A DNA stretch of 64,000 nt. Source: Parasphaerochaeta coccoides DSM 17374. GTDB taxonomy: Bacteria > Spirochaetota > Spirochaetia > Sphaerochaetales > Sphaerochaetaceae. Below, in pieces: positions 15,901 through 24,500 of this stretch. Numbering within the stretch: position 1 is the stretch's first letter; each line of letters begins with the position of its first letter. The notes under the pieces were generated by a model. The model ran no database searches. It had not been told where the DNA came from and saw only the letters and a list, made by a program, of their open reading frames with translations. Made by a program: the position numbers and the translations under genes. The stretch lies in assembly GCF_000208385.1 (NCBI RefSeq), contig NC_015436.1, positions 930,001-994,000 of the forward strand. The letters are read 5' to 3'.

Positions 15901-17212
15901 CTGGTTCATAGCTCTGTGATGAACGGAAAGATATATCATAGATTCCCTGGCTGAAACGGATCCACAAAGTATTTGTCAGTCTTTCAGCTTCACCAGAATC
16001 CGTGATGTAACCAGCCTTATGGATATAAGGAGTTTCTGGCAGCTCTGGATAACACGTCTCAATCAAGCTGTCCCGGGCCAATGCCTTTCCCCAGATTTCT
16101 GCCCAGTAGAGTTTCGCAGCAGATGAGCCATAATTCTTGTAGCGCAGCTGTGCCTGAAGGGCTTCATACACCACAGCGGTGATGCCTGGCCGGATGGGAT
16201 CAAGCTGTATGCTTTCGTCTTTGATATCCTTGATATAGTGATTACTGCTGCTGACAAGGCCCAGGTCTTTATTCTGCAACCGTGTCTGTCCGGAGAGATA
16301 TGAGGTATCCAAATAGTCGGCTCCGAATTTCTGCCAAGTCTCAATGATGTCGGAATCTTCCGGCCAATAGTCACCTGCCGCAATCGCCTCCCCAGGGGTC
16401 GGGTCAGATGTGTCCCCTACCGGCAGATTGCCGCGCCACAGCAGGGCATCCGACATGACTTTAAGTTTGGGCCATGTAACCTTCACTCCGTCGTAGGCTT
16501 CATACCTCTTTGAGATTGTCAGGCCTGTCCCTCCACGGTTGGCAAGTATGTCATCATCTGTAAGGAGTCCAGCCTGGGAGAGATTCCCGCTTACGGTCCA
16601 TTCCCAAGTAATGAACTGGCCGGATGAAGTGGTTGTAAGTACGAAGTCGAAATCCTGTCCCAGGGCATCTATGAGGCTCCTATATGTCGCATCACCCTTT
16701 GACGCCGCAAAGTGTCTGACCCGCTTGCTGATATCCGGAGCATCAGAGGCAATGCGCCCTTCCAGACCTGCCTGTTTCAGCAGTCTGTAGAGGATGCTGT
16801 GTTCCACATCAGAGCGTTTAAAAATCCAGAAAGAATCTCCTCCAACATCTTCCGGCCAGTTTACTGACTGCTTCAGAGAAACATTCAGGTCGACCGTAAA
16901 ATCAACGGCCTCAAGGCTCAATGGCCCCATGTCCATCCCCTGCCAGGATGTTGACAGCTGAGGATCCATTTTCCCTTCAAAAATCGATTGTTCATTGAGA
17001 AAAACCAAGATAGGGATTCTCTGTGTAGATGTCATCAGATAGGAGACAATCTCAGCAGAATAGATGAGGCTGAAGCGTATGGAGTTGAGCGTCGATTTGA
17101 AGGATGCATCGCACAGTGTCCTTTTCAATGAGAATGACCCTGCGACCAATGAAGAGGAAATATCATAGTCATGAGAAGCTCCTAGCAATATCCGGATATT
17201 TTCTTCTACCAT
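12983..17212 (-). CDS. Large tail tip/fibre protein with collagen-like segments
   Basis: 1409 residues. The first ~480 look like a tail-tip attachment domain with strands and aromatic residues. From about residue 490 to 745 there are short collagen-like Gly-X-Y runs (such as GDKGDKGDKGERGERG) between three copies of a ~60-residue module ending YNWQPVKG or YNWSLIKG. The remaining ~650 residues hold beta-rich and serine/threonine-rich regions typical of receptor-binding fibres. The site GAGAGGGG precedes the ATG at 17212. It lies right after the tape-measure gene. The product should mediate host recognition; the receptor is unknown. Two of the modules are nearly identical in DNA, see the repeat entry. 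Confidence 0.85.
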   Translation of the reverse strand: MVEENIRILLGASHDYDISSSLVAGSFSLKRTLCDASFKSTLNSIRFSLIYSAEIVSYLMTSTQRIPILVFLNEQSIFEGKMDPQLSTSWQGMDMGPLSLEAVDFTVDLNVSLKQSVNWPEDVGGDSFWIFKRSDVEHSILYRLLKQAGLEGRIASDAPDISKRVRHFAASKGDATYRSLIDALGQDFDFVLTTTSSGQFITWEWTVSGNLSQAGLLTDDDILANRGGTGLTISKRYEAYDGVKVTWPKLKVMSDALLWRGNLPVGDTSDPTPGEAIAAGDYWPEDSDIIETWQKFGADYLDTSYLSGQTRLQNKDLGLVSSSNHYIKDIKDESIQLDPIRPGITAVVYEALQAQLRYKNYGSSAAKLYWAEIWGKALARDSLIETCYPELPETPYIHKAGYITDSGEAERLTNTLWIRFSQGIYDISFRSSQSYEPGSRKKIKLENGWEGYVIIIGCSRAYDFNGINSYTAVSVQGGLEVTPTTTAHQSSGKSVLPGKDGEPGEKGEQGLTGADGKSSYFHQAWANSSDGTVGFSTSVSAGKLFIGTYSDFTSTDSTSPSSYNWQPVKGDKGDKGDKGERGERGLQGLQGEDGVQGIPGVPGEDGLTAYGHIAYADTEQGGGFSQNPVGKAYVGFYSDHNPADSIDPSDYNWSLIKGADGAQGIQGPTGADGKTSYFHTAWANSSDGTVGFSTTASAGKLFIGTYSDFTAADSTSPSSYNWQPVKGDKGDKGDQGEPGSSGIPGYLGVSTSGLTLSVRGFDSDGNFGADTGYIYAGSQRISVIGTDYICTGQGQGYILIDQGGVVAFARLQPQSVGSNAWMEWQNFNSGDIISGSFVVGQFAVSGEILSAEMMTVVSTDRFISQQAMAIMQGSESSLDTNLNLWAKALGIEKLFERVGAMEAFVNKLFANQVEVIGSIYSGYDAAGNPPSDGSGWWLGQGQLKAVRAILRDIIVETLDSDGLTPVLKTQRAVKGETRESAPGKTLWSTDALYSAVALSVSQDLQTISGSYLGKTISGGTKLAGTSAFLLKDQFSGSHSQWGEYPELKWSYTIPAGIYVFSYRLTSESLSSTRPATSLLTKNNASYASFFARVSSGASIGPQTVTGTIQVNPGDTIKLFVNGSESSSGSETGGAGWVYFDCLSQASHGVFVRFSDGNTSLISLDTFRQDSCVIGAWSSQNNLHYISGTDFYSGLSSLQIGMDTATNTASSTVALTPAGGSAKTLTGIAKVTRNADGITFANATESVTIQNWGGTGSAVGVYSAVSCSVQLLSQRAQVIMSNPTPATSTTSLGTSEEPFYGGYVSDALRAVGNIPMNLVRAWGVWSNGLVADFNVNTFQYRGTGKWSVVFDNLLPTTNYALFVVGIRTDEPNDYAVIGQMSTRYTEKCNFTINHNASLNGHTNFAVLAIG
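15031..15679 (-). repeat. 178-bp in-frame repeat within the tail fibre gene
   Basis: 15031-15208 and 15502-15679 are close copies offset by 471 bases, exactly 157 codons, so any exchange between them keeps the frame. Each encodes the ~60-residue module between collagen-like linkers. A third, more diverged module lies between them. Such repeats allow fibres to change length by recombination. Confidence 0.85.
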
Positions 17213-17213
17213 C

Positions 17214-20093
17214 TCATGCCCCTCTCGCCTTTAACTTAACGCCAGCGATTTGAAGCTTCCCGTATAGGTCATCTATACCGTACACATCACCCTGTATATA
17301 GATGACATTAGGCGGTTCTGTTGCCCCTGAAGACATACCAGGGGACTGTGAAGACACCGGCCGGATCCTCACATGCTCCACCCCTCCGGGATTATCGCCG
17401 ACCATGATGAGCTGAGGTCCGGTCGTAAGAAACTCGCCTCCAGAAGCAAAGGCTGGAACGTTTCCTGTCTTCACTCCCAGCTTCTCCAGCTCACTCATAA
17501 TCTCCCGCAGCCTGTCCAGGGATGCCGTCCCGATTTCGGCATACATGGCATTGATGCGGGACACTTCACTTGTGATGTCCTCGTCACGTCCGCTCCAGAA
17601 CTTATCCCACCCTGACATGCCGCTCAGCTCGGCGTCCAGTGCATTCACCTTGGCTATGGCTGCGCTTGACAGCCCCGTCCGGGCATCGGCTTCATTGCGC
17701 TGCTGCTGTAGATTTCCCGCCCCTTCACGAAATGTGACGACATCAATCAGGTTTCGATCAAGCTGCCGCCTGAGCAGGTCATATTCAGTATCTATTGTAG
17801 AGTTTATTGTTTCCGCCAGTTTCTGCCGGGCCTCAAGTTCATCCTGCATTGACTGTGTGATTGAATCATCTATCCCAGTCCCACCACCCATCAGACCCGC
17901 TGACATTCCGGTGATACCGCCCAGTGCGAACAGTCCCAGGGCAACAGGAACCCCGGCCCAGCCAGTCTCCGCAATAATTCTTAAACCAGCTGCTATGGCA
18001 CTGGAAGAAATCTGGGAGAGAACCTGCTGTGTAAACTGCCCCATGGAATCTCCAAAGCCATCAAGGGCGTTACCTCCAGAAGCGATGGCGGAACCCATAC
18101 TCTCAAATGCCCCTGCCGCAGTTGAGCCTAGGGCATCAGCAGTGAAGAATTGTTTCTTCAGGGATTCCCCCATCTTTGCCATTTCTTCATTGACCGCCTG
18201 GGCGACCGTCAGCTCCTTTTCTGCTGTCCCGACCGCCTTGTCCCAAAGTTCCTGTCTCTGTTGGGCGGTCAACAGACCCTGCTTTTCCAGTTCATCCAAA
18301 GTCTTCTGATATGCGGCGAGTTCAGCGGCTTTCCTCTCCTCATCAGTCATAAGGGATGCAATGAGTTTTTCCGCTTCAGCACGCAGGCTCTCACCATGCT
18401 TGATGACTTCGATCTTCTCGGCTATCTCATCATATGTCCCAGAGAGAATCTCCAGATTCTCTTTCCACTCCCCGGTGTCGCCTTCTTCCGCCCCCGCTGA
18501 CCACATCTTGGTGATCTGGGTCTTTACTGATGAGAGCTGCTCCTCTAGCGTCTGTAGCTCAGTACGGCCGAAGTCAAAGCCGACGGGGATATCCATGCTG
18601 AATGAGCGGGCATCCCCTCCGTCGAACAGTTTTTCAATGTATGTCTGCGTATCAGAGTCAATCGTAGGTTGCATGCCGTCCAGCTCAGCTTGCTTTGCTG
18701 CGATAACCGCTGCATACAAATCTATGCGCTTCTTTACTTCCGCGACAATCTCTTTATCCGCTTCCGGATCATGGCGGTATGAGTCCAGGATGAGCTGATC
18801 AGCCGCCTGCTGTTCTTGTAACTTCTTCAGGTCCGCTTCAAGAGCCGTCTTCCGCCCTTCGTCCGTCTGTCCATAGAGAGCTGATAGAGACGCAGTGAGG
18901 CCAGCCTGTTCCTCAAGTACTGTCGCGCGTTCTTTCTCCTTCCCCAGGGATTCCTTGGCAGCCTGAGTTTTCTGCTCCTCCCACATGCCTTCCTGAGCTT
19001 TGATCGGTAGGATGTTCTGAAGGATGCTTACAAATTTCTTATAGTTCTCCGTCTTATTGTAGTTGTTGCTGTTGATTATCTCCAGGCTATGCAGCACTTC
19101 ATCAAGATTCCAGTTCTTTACATCTGAGAACTCTCCCGCAGCAATGAACTTGGCAAGATCCTCAAACTCCAGGAGTCTCCGGGTACGGTCGGAATCTTTC
19201 TGGAGCAAAGCGGTCAGCCGTGACACATCAGGTAAAGAGCCAATGACACCTTTCCATCCGACCTGGCTGCTCTCTTTGAAGGCATTCCAGAACGCCGTCC
19301 ATTTTCCGGGATTCGTCTGTGCAATCTTTTCAGCAACCCCGCCGACCCGACCTTCTATTGTCTCAAGCAGAAGAATCTGTGCTTCATATTGTTTGTTCTG
19401 TTCAATCAGGTCCAGGACCTGGTTCTTGATTTCCGTTGATATGAAGATGCCGGATTCTTTGAGCGATTCCATCTCTGTCGCCGGGTTTTCCAGTACCCTG
19501 CCAAGATCCCGGACTGCGGAGGTGATATCCGTGCCCATAAGCTTTGAGATATTTGCCGCGGAGAGCACGATACGCTCCATCTGGGATACAGCGATATTCT
19601 CAAGCGGCAGGAGAGCCGCCATGGCATTCTTCAGCTGTGTATCATCGATATTGGTCAGTCTCTCGACCTGAGTTGCAATCTCGGATATCTGGCGGACTGA
19701 AATGTCGCGGGATTTGCCCGTGACATCGATCATCGCCTGCAGACGTGCGTTTGCTTCGATCTCTTCAATGGTGTCCTTGATTCCTTGTCTGGTCGCTGCC
19801 GTGACAAGCCCGATGGCAGCGGCGACTGACAAGTACTTTGATGTCAAGCTCTTCAGGATACCTGTGAAGTCCTGCTGGCTTTTTTTATTCTCATCGGTTG
19901 CTTTCTTCTGTTGCTTTGCCTGATCTGTCGAGGTCTTGGCAGCCTGCGCCTGTTTTTCCTGTGCGCCAGCATTGCTATCCAAGCTTGTTTTCAGATTTTT
20001 GACAGCTTCTTCAACATTCTCAATGGCTTTCTTTGCCTCTGCAGTTTCCGCTTGGACAATGAGCCTCAGTTCTTCTGTCACAGTAAGTGCCAT
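17214..20093 (-). CDS. Phage tail tape measure protein
   Basis: 959 residues with long coiled-coil stretches (AETAEAKKAIENVEEAVKNLK near the start, then alanine/lysine/glutamine-rich helices). Hydrophobic glycine-rich segments around residues 685-745 (AGLRIIAETGWAGVPVALGL; FALGGITGMSAGLMGGG) are the usual membrane-active part. Tape measures set tail length and help DNA entry. I start at the ATG at 20093 behind GAGGTGGG; the frame is open to 20150 but that part is probably not translated. It follows the tail-chaperone pair, as in most siphoviruses, and its stop overlaps the spacing before the fibre gene. Confidence 0.88.
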   Translation of the reverse strand: MALTVTEELRLIVQAETAEAKKAIENVEEAVKNLKTSLDSNAGAQEKQAQAAKTSTDQAKQQKKATDENKKSQQDFTGILKSLTSKYLSVAAAIGLVTAATRQGIKDTIEEIEANARLQAMIDVTGKSRDISVRQISEIATQVERLTNIDDTQLKNAMAALLPLENIAVSQMERIVLSAANISKLMGTDITSAVRDLGRVLENPATEMESLKESGIFISTEIKNQVLDLIEQNKQYEAQILLLETIEGRVGGVAEKIAQTNPGKWTAFWNAFKESSQVGWKGVIGSLPDVSRLTALLQKDSDRTRRLLEFEDLAKFIAAGEFSDVKNWNLDEVLHSLEIINSNNYNKTENYKKFVSILQNILPIKAQEGMWEEQKTQAAKESLGKEKERATVLEEQAGLTASLSALYGQTDEGRKTALEADLKKLQEQQAADQLILDSYRHDPEADKEIVAEVKKRIDLYAAVIAAKQAELDGMQPTIDSDTQTYIEKLFDGGDARSFSMDIPVGFDFGRTELQTLEEQLSSVKTQITKMWSAGAEEGDTGEWKENLEILSGTYDEIAEKIEVIKHGESLRAEAEKLIASLMTDEERKAAELAAYQKTLDELEKQGLLTAQQRQELWDKAVGTAEKELTVAQAVNEEMAKMGESLKKQFFTADALGSTAAGAFESMGSAIASGGNALDGFGDSMGQFTQQVLSQISSSAIAAGLRIIAETGWAGVPVALGLFALGGITGMSAGLMGGGTGIDDSITQSMQDELEARQKLAETINSTIDTEYDLLRRQLDRNLIDVVTFREGAGNLQQQRNEADARTGLSSAAIAKVNALDAELSGMSGWDKFWSGRDEDITSEVSRINAMYAEIGTASLDRLREIMSELEKLGVKTGNVPAFASGGEFLTTGPQLIMVGDNPGGVEHVRIRPVSSQSPGMSSGATEPPNVIYIQGDVYGIDDLYGKLQIAGVKLKARGA

Positions 20094-20146
20094 ATCCCAC
20101 CTCAGGCACAGTTTAACAGAGAGTCGGTGGCTCGAATCAAACGGAC

Positions 20147-20398
20147 TCACCGGCTCTCTGTTCTTGAAGCTTCGGCAACCACTTCGTCATATTCACTCTC
20201 AAATGCCCGGATGAGCATGATGTATTCTGCGTTCTCTCCTGCGGGCCCCTCGCCATGAAAGAGTCCAAACTTCTTATAGTCAGACCAGAGTCTCACAGCA
20301 TCCCATAGGTCGGCGGTGAGCAGTTCTTTCATCTGTTTCCGGGTGATTGAAAATCCGGTGCGGACGAGCAAGGGCTGGTTATCATACCAGGACGACAT
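20147..20398 (-). CDS. Tail assembly chaperone, second part (gpT-like, reached by frameshift)
   Basis: 83 residues if started at the ATG at 20398 (SSWYDNQPLLVRTGFSITRK at the start). The frame is open upstream into the previous gene, without a stop, back to a slippery A AAA AAC at 20446-20452. A -1 shift there joins both into one polypeptide, as in lambda G-GT. No good ribosome site precedes the ATG, which favours frameshift over separate initiation. It lies just before the tape measure, the diagnostic position for this chaperone pair. No sequence similarity to a named chaperone was recognised. Confidence 0.75.
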   Translation of the reverse strand: MSSWYDNQPLLVRTGFSITRKQMKELLTADLWDAVRLWSDYKKFGLFHGEGPAGENAEYIMLIRAFESEYDEVVAEASRTESR

Positions 20399-20418
20399 GG
20401 TCTGATACGCCCAGCCTT

Positions 20419-20820
20419 TCAGACAGCAGTGGAAGCCGAGAGCAAGTTTTTTAGTACGGCCTCATCAAGATCCAATTCCAAGATTTTCAATGCAATCTTC
20501 TTTGCAAGCAGCATGCAATAATCATCCGGAAGCCGACACAGCTCTTCACCGGTTGTCACCAGGACCTCTTTCCCGTCTTCGACAACTGTCAGCCCTGAAA
20601 TCCTGACACCACATTCACGCATGACCAGGGCAATGTCCGTTTCCGTGTATGCCGCAAGCCTGCCTTCAGGGGTCCGGGCATTGATGACACGCTGCATGGT
20701 CTCACGCTGGTTCGCATTCGGTTTCGTAAACTCAACCTTGATCTGCTCAGCTTCAGGTTTTTGCTCGTTTCCCAAGAAATCAGGACTCCAGGTCCGTCGG
20801 CGCGTCAGATTTATCTTCAT
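20419..20820 (-). CDS. Tail assembly chaperone, first part (gpG-like)
   Basis: 133 residues, hydrophilic and helical at the end (KIALKILELDLDEAVLKNLL). The ATG at 20820 overlaps the 3' end of the preceding small gene. Near its 3' end the codons GTA CTA AAA AAC contain a canonical -1 slippery heptamer. Position upstream of the tape measure and the shift site identify it better than sequence similarity does. The unshifted product would be the majority form and the fused one a minority that recruits the tape measure, by analogy with lambda. Confidence 0.75.
   Translation of the reverse strand: MKINLTRRRTWSPDFLGNEQKPEAEQIKVEFTKPNANQRETMQRVINARTPEGRLAAYTETDIALVMRECGVRISGLTVVEDGKEVLVTTGEELCRLPDDYCMLLAKKIALKILELDLDEAVLKNLLSASTAV
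20446..20452 (-). other. Programmed -1 ribosomal frameshift site A AAA AAC
   Basis: On the minus strand the heptamer A AAA AAC lies in the correct phase, with zero-frame codons CTA AAA AAC. After a -1 slip, translation runs through 16 codons without a stop into the ATG and frame of the next gene. This is the classical arrangement of phage tail chaperones. Confidence 0.8.
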
Positions 20821-21031
20821 CCTTCAGCTTCTCCTTTCCCTTCTTTGCGGGAGTAGTATCAGGGGCGACCGTGCGGTCAATCCTGACGATGCATACAGCC
20901 TCGATGGTCGAGTCAGTAATCCGGACATCTCCACCAGAAACTTGGTGGAGATTCTCGATGACATTCCCCTTTGGATCCGTGAAGACAAGCTTCTTCGGAT
21001 CGTCAGGGGATGAGTGGGCGTTTATCTTCAT
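20780..21031 (-). CDS. Small phage tail-region protein
   Basis: 83 residues with a lysine/aspartate-rich tail (AKKGKEKLKDEDKSD). It overlaps the tail-tube gene start by four bases (ATGA-type junction) and the following chaperone gene start, so it is tightly coupled in the tail operon. No family recognised. Confidence 0.6.
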   Translation of the reverse strand: MKINAHSSPDDPKKLVFTDPKGNVIENLHQVSGGDVRITDSTIEAVCIVRIDRTVAPDTTPAKKGKEKLKDEDKSDAPTDLES

Positions 21032-21729
21032 GCCGTGACCACCTTCTCATACTGCCAGTCATCCTGGGTCTCGTAATTGAAGTTGAACGGCACTCCTCCG
21101 GTAGCTGGCTGTCCGGAATCAATTTGGGCTATACGCATCTTTCTGAAGATGGTGATCTCAACTTCTCCCAGTTCTGACATCTCCCTGCGCGCCATCCAGT
21201 GCCAGTAGGTCTTGTCTTTCTGCCGTGGGATGAAAGATACCTTCCTGCCAGATCCTGCTCCACTGTCAACGATACGCTTGCTGAACAGCCCCTCCAGCTC
21301 GCGTTGCATGTCAGACTCAGTATCGAACAGGCCGCTGATCGTTCCGCTGTCTACAATGTTTCCGTCTCCGACCACGGTCCGGCGACCATTGATCACATCG
21401 CACTGGGTTGTCAGGTCGACCGTCCCCTCCTGCCTGCTCCGCGCCACATCTGTGGTCCAGCAGCTGACTGACATATCAATCGGAATGATGACATCTCCTT
21501 CAGTCAAGGGAGACTGTGCCGCTGCCGCCCAAGCCGGGACATGAACAGGGGCTCCTATCGGCAGAACCTTCGATCCGGAAATCGACGCGTCCAGCAATGT
21601 GTCGAAATATGAAGATACTCCCTTCGCCTTGATGAATGCAAAGCCACCGCTGTAGCTTGCCGTTGCCTTGGTGACTTCCAGCAGTTCTTTGCAGAAACCG
21701 CTGCGCCCGTCCGTACTCGTGATTTTCAT
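21028..21729 (-). CDS. Probable major tail (tube) protein
   Basis: 233 residues, beta-rich, with a short helix-containing middle. Its place between a tail-terminator-like gene and the chaperone pair is where siphoviruses keep the tube subunit, and the size fits. The stretch KDKTYWHWMARREMSELGEV and a C-terminal strand region are compatible, but I recognise no signature. The name is inferred from gene order. Start ATG at 21729, three bases after the preceding stop. Confidence 0.6.
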   Translation of the reverse strand: MKITSTDGRSGFCKELLEVTKATASYSGGFAFIKAKGVSSYFDTLLDASISGSKVLPIGAPVHVPAWAAAAQSPLTEGDVIIPIDMSVSCWTTDVARSRQEGTVDLTTQCDVINGRRTVVGDGNIVDSGTISGLFDTESDMQRELEGLFSKRIVDSGAGSGRKVSFIPRQKDKTYWHWMARREMSELGEVEITIFRKMRIAQIDSGQPATGGVPFNFNYETQDDWQYEKVVTA

Positions 21730-21731
21730 TC

Positions 21732-22196
21732 TTATACCTCTCTTCTCAATGATCTTGGGAAATCAAACCTGACAACGTGCGGCTCCACATACGTGTACCG
21801 CCACTGTCGGGTTTCCGTCTCTTCAAATTCATTCTGTGTGAACGAACCGGTGCTATCTGAAATCCCTGTGAACGTGACCCGTACTTTTTCAGTCCTTCCT
21901 GGCACATCGATGTCAAAGTATCTGCGACCACCTTCAAGGCCGTCGTTCATCACATCCTGAACTTTGAGGGAGACCTCGATGATGCTTGCCAGAAAGAAAT
22001 CCGGACCATCTCCGCTTCCTACTATGGTGAATTGAAATGTCAGGACATCACGGGAGGCGCCCTGTTCGCTTGCGCCAGTGAACACCATCCTGATCGCTGG
22101 TTCAGCACTCGTCACCGGCTGAGGATCATACAGGACGGCGATTCCCGTCTTCTCCTTGAACCATATGGCAAATGCATCACGTATCTTCTGAATCAC
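21732..22196 (-). CDS. Probable tail terminator / head-tail joining protein
   Basis: 154 residues. It begins MIQKIRDAFAIWFKEKTGI, typical of small proteins that cap the tail tube, then has alternating strands. Gene order (gpG-like morphogenesis gene before, tube gene after) supports a tail-terminator role. The start overlaps the previous gene by four bases. No specific family recognised. Confidence 0.5.
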   Translation of the reverse strand: MIQKIRDAFAIWFKEKTGIAVLYDPQPVTSAEPAIRMVFTGASEQGASRDVLTFQFTIVGSGDGPDFFLASIIEVSLKVQDVMNDGLEGGRRYFDIDVPGRTEKVRVTFTGISDSTGSFTQNEFEETETRQWRYTYVEPHVVRFDFPRSLRREV

Positions 22197-22783
22197 CTCT
22201 TCACCTCCTGAGCAAGCATCCGGGACAGCACATCACGATCCAGATCATCAACGAACAGGAACGGCCGGGCAGGGATGGTTACAGATTTCTTCAGGATGAA
22301 AACCACGAACGGGTTACCCCTGCCTTTCTGTGCCATGAATGCCCCGCTTGTCTTTTTCCTGCTCGCCATCCAGACCTTATAGCCATCTCGCTTCAAACCG
22401 GAGATGATATGGGTCGCACTGAATCCATACCGCCTTTGCAGCCGGCGTGTCCTACCACCAGCCGGAATCCACAGCCACTTCCCTTTCTTTGGGTGTATGG
22501 TACCTCCAAAGTGGTTGAGCCTAGCACCCGGATGATTCGTCCCGATTATTGCAGCATCACCTTCAACCCGGCTGGAAATTGAGGACATCAGCTGTCCCCT
22601 ATCCCGCAGTGTCCGAGAGCCCTGTTTGATCGCGACGGTCAGCGGGGCATTCGTCGGTCTGATCCCACCGTTTATCTTGCGCAGCGTTGAGGAGACCATG
22701 TACTGTCCAGCCCTGGCATAGAAGTCATGACCAACCGCTACAGAGAGCTGCCCCTCACACTTGACGGTGAATGTCATCTTCAT
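22193..22783 (-). CDS. Phage virion morphogenesis protein (Mu gpG-like)
   Basis: 196 residues. Features of the virion-morphogenesis family are a helical N-terminus, the segment RTLRDRGQLMSSISSRV, a glycine/lysine-rich middle (GGTIHPKKGKW) and the C-terminal PARPFLFVDDLDRD motif. In Mu-like phages this protein acts in tail or head completion. Start ATG at 22783 overlaps the previous gene by 29 bases. The middle (about 95-145) is longer and more basic than I remember for Mu, perhaps an insertion. Confidence 0.75.
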   Translation of the reverse strand: MKMTFTVKCEGQLSVAVGHDFYARAGQYMVSSTLRKINGGIRPTNAPLTVAIKQGSRTLRDRGQLMSSISSRVEGDAAIIGTNHPGARLNHFGGTIHPKKGKWLWIPAGGRTRRLQRRYGFSATHIISGLKRDGYKVWMASRKKTSGAFMAQKGRGNPFVVFILKKSVTIPARPFLFVDDLDRDVLSRMLAQEVKR

Positions 22784-23183
22784 GACGTGGCTCCCGGGAA
22801 ATACGTCCCTTCACTACCGAAGAGGCAGGAAGAGAAGTCTGGGAGACACCCCCGCCTGCCGCCTGATACCCCGCTGCATCCACGGCATTGCCATAGACAG
22901 CTCTCAGAATCTCAAGTGCATCGTCCTTTTTATCTGCGGCGACTGCTTCATTCTCCCCATAGGAGTACAGCTCATACAGAGCCCGTTTTAACACAATCTC
23001 CCGGTTTATCGGAGTGTCTGCTTCAAAAGATCCTGAAGCTGCCATGACCTTTGCCTGTGCCCACAGCGTAGCTTTCTCAATGGCTCGGACAGCAATAGCA
23101 TCATCACCACCGGTGAGCGCTTTGTAGTTGTATGCTTTCACTTCAGCCTTCAGGTCTTCAGCTGTGATGATGCTGCCGTCCAT
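22755..23183 (-). CDS. DUF1320-type head completion protein (Mu gp36-like)
   Basis: 142 residues. The helical N-terminal part (ITAEDLKAEV, then IEKATLWAQAKVMA) and the segment INREIVLKRALYELYSYGE match what I know of the DUF1320 family. Such proteins sit at the head-tail connector. The C-terminus is a low-complexity tail. It follows the capsid gene by 11 bases. Confidence 0.65.
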   Translation of the reverse strand: MDGSIITAEDLKAEVKAYNYKALTGGDDAIAVRAIEKATLWAQAKVMAASGSFEADTPINREIVLKRALYELYSYGENEAVAADKKDDALEILRAVYGNAVDAAGYQAAGGGVSQTSLPASSVVKGRISREPRHEDDIHRQV

Positions 23184-23194
23184 TATCTTCCTCC

Positions 23195-24433
23195 TCAGCC
23201 TTGTGCTGCAGCCTGCAACGTCAGAAATTCAGCGATGATGTCGGCCTTGCTATCATCATCGGTCGTCGTCATCTCATAGCCCCGCTCCGCTGCAATCTCC
23301 AGGATCCTGGATTTTGTCAGGGCCGTAAGAGCTGCCTGGGTGTATGTCTTCTCTTCTTCTGTGATAGTCACGGTCTCGGCAGTAATCGAGACAGCAGGAT
23401 CGGCTGCAACTGAAGGATCAAAGACGGTCGCCCAGCAGAAACCCTTGGCACTGACCAGAGGCATCGGTTTGGACTCACTGATGACCTTGTAACCCGAAGG
23501 ATCGTCGACCTTCACCGGCTTGCTGAAGAACGGCAGGGCATCGAGGCCTCCATCCACATCATCAATGGCACAGTACGTCAGCTCAGGCACCCCGTCAGCA
23601 TACGCGACAATCTCCGCAGGTCCGACTTCATGCTTGGTCACCTCCTGGCCGGAAGCATCCCGGTCAACATAAGTGACGGCATCCTTGACCAGCTCATAAC
23701 CGTTGATGATGAGCGTATTCTTCTCAACCTTGGCGGCAATGCGCACGTCATTCTGGAGTCCTGCAATCTTGCCAGCCACAGATGAGAATACCTTGGAGCC
23801 AACCAGAAAATGGACTTCACCGGAGAAGCCGGCCTGGATAATCAGAGTCTCCATCCTGTCCAGGTCTTCCACAATCTGCATCAGACTGCATGCAGGCTCA
23901 TTCCATGATTTCTCCACAGTGAATGTCTGCGTCTGCCCGTCACCATAGGCAACCTGGTAGCGTTCATACCCGCCGCCATCGGTCTGCATCATGTAGTCAA
24001 TCCTGCCCCTGATAGCCTGTGCACAGAGTGCATTCCGAGTCAGATGAGTGGCACGCATAAGGTCAAGCGTCATGTTGTCCAGGAAAGATGTGACAAGCTG
24101 CTGTCCTCGCTCATCACCGGTTCCGTACAGGCTCCTCAGGTCGTTGAGCCGTGCCCCGGTGATGAAATCACTCAGACGGATCGGCATGGGTTCAATCTCG
24201 GTGCTGACACGTGAGCTACCGCCCAGAGCCAGTGCAGAGCTTCCCCTTGCAACAACGGCGACATTCCCTGTCCTCTTCAGGATTTCATCAGTCCTGACAC
24301 GGACAAACGGTGTTGTCGTGCGCTGGGGGAATACCCGGTCAAAGACCACCGAGCGTACGGGAGTCGCACGCTCAATCAGCTTGGTAATCGTACCCACGGT
24401 GAAGTACGTCTTCAGATACTCAAGAAGGTCCAT
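23195..24433 (-). CDS. Major capsid protein with C-terminal HeH/SAP-like domain
   Basis: 412 residues. The N-terminal ~330 residues resemble lambda gpE-type capsid proteins: an early FDRVFPQRTTTPFVRVRTDE segment, a helical part with THLTRNALCAQAIRG, and a terminal region with VKVDDPSGYKVISESKPMP. The last ~50 residues (about 362-410) form a separate helical motif with LTKSRILEIAAERGY and KADIIAEFLTL, similar to HeH/SAP or Rho-N domains, which is an unusual fusion. A good site AAGGAGC precedes the ATG at 24433. It lies next to the decoration and protease genes, as expected. Confidence 0.85.
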   Translation of the reverse strand: MDLLEYLKTYFTVGTITKLIERATPVRSVVFDRVFPQRTTTPFVRVRTDEILKRTGNVAVVARGSSALALGGSSRVSTEIEPMPIRLSDFITGARLNDLRSLYGTGDERGQQLVTSFLDNMTLDLMRATHLTRNALCAQAIRGRIDYMMQTDGGGYERYQVAYGDGQTQTFTVEKSWNEPACSLMQIVEDLDRMETLIIQAGFSGEVHFLVGSKVFSSVAGKIAGLQNDVRIAAKVEKNTLIINGYELVKDAVTYVDRDASGQEVTKHEVGPAEIVAYADGVPELTYCAIDDVDGGLDALPFFSKPVKVDDPSGYKVISESKPMPLVSAKGFCWATVFDPSVAADPAVSITAETVTITEEEKTYTQAALTALTKSRILEIAAERGYEMTTTDDDSKADIIAEFLTLQAAAQG

Positions 24434-24500
24434 ATATGCTCCTTATATCTTCGGCCCATGCCGGGCCGGTCTGGTATGATTCCTGCCTGGGCGGAATTTC

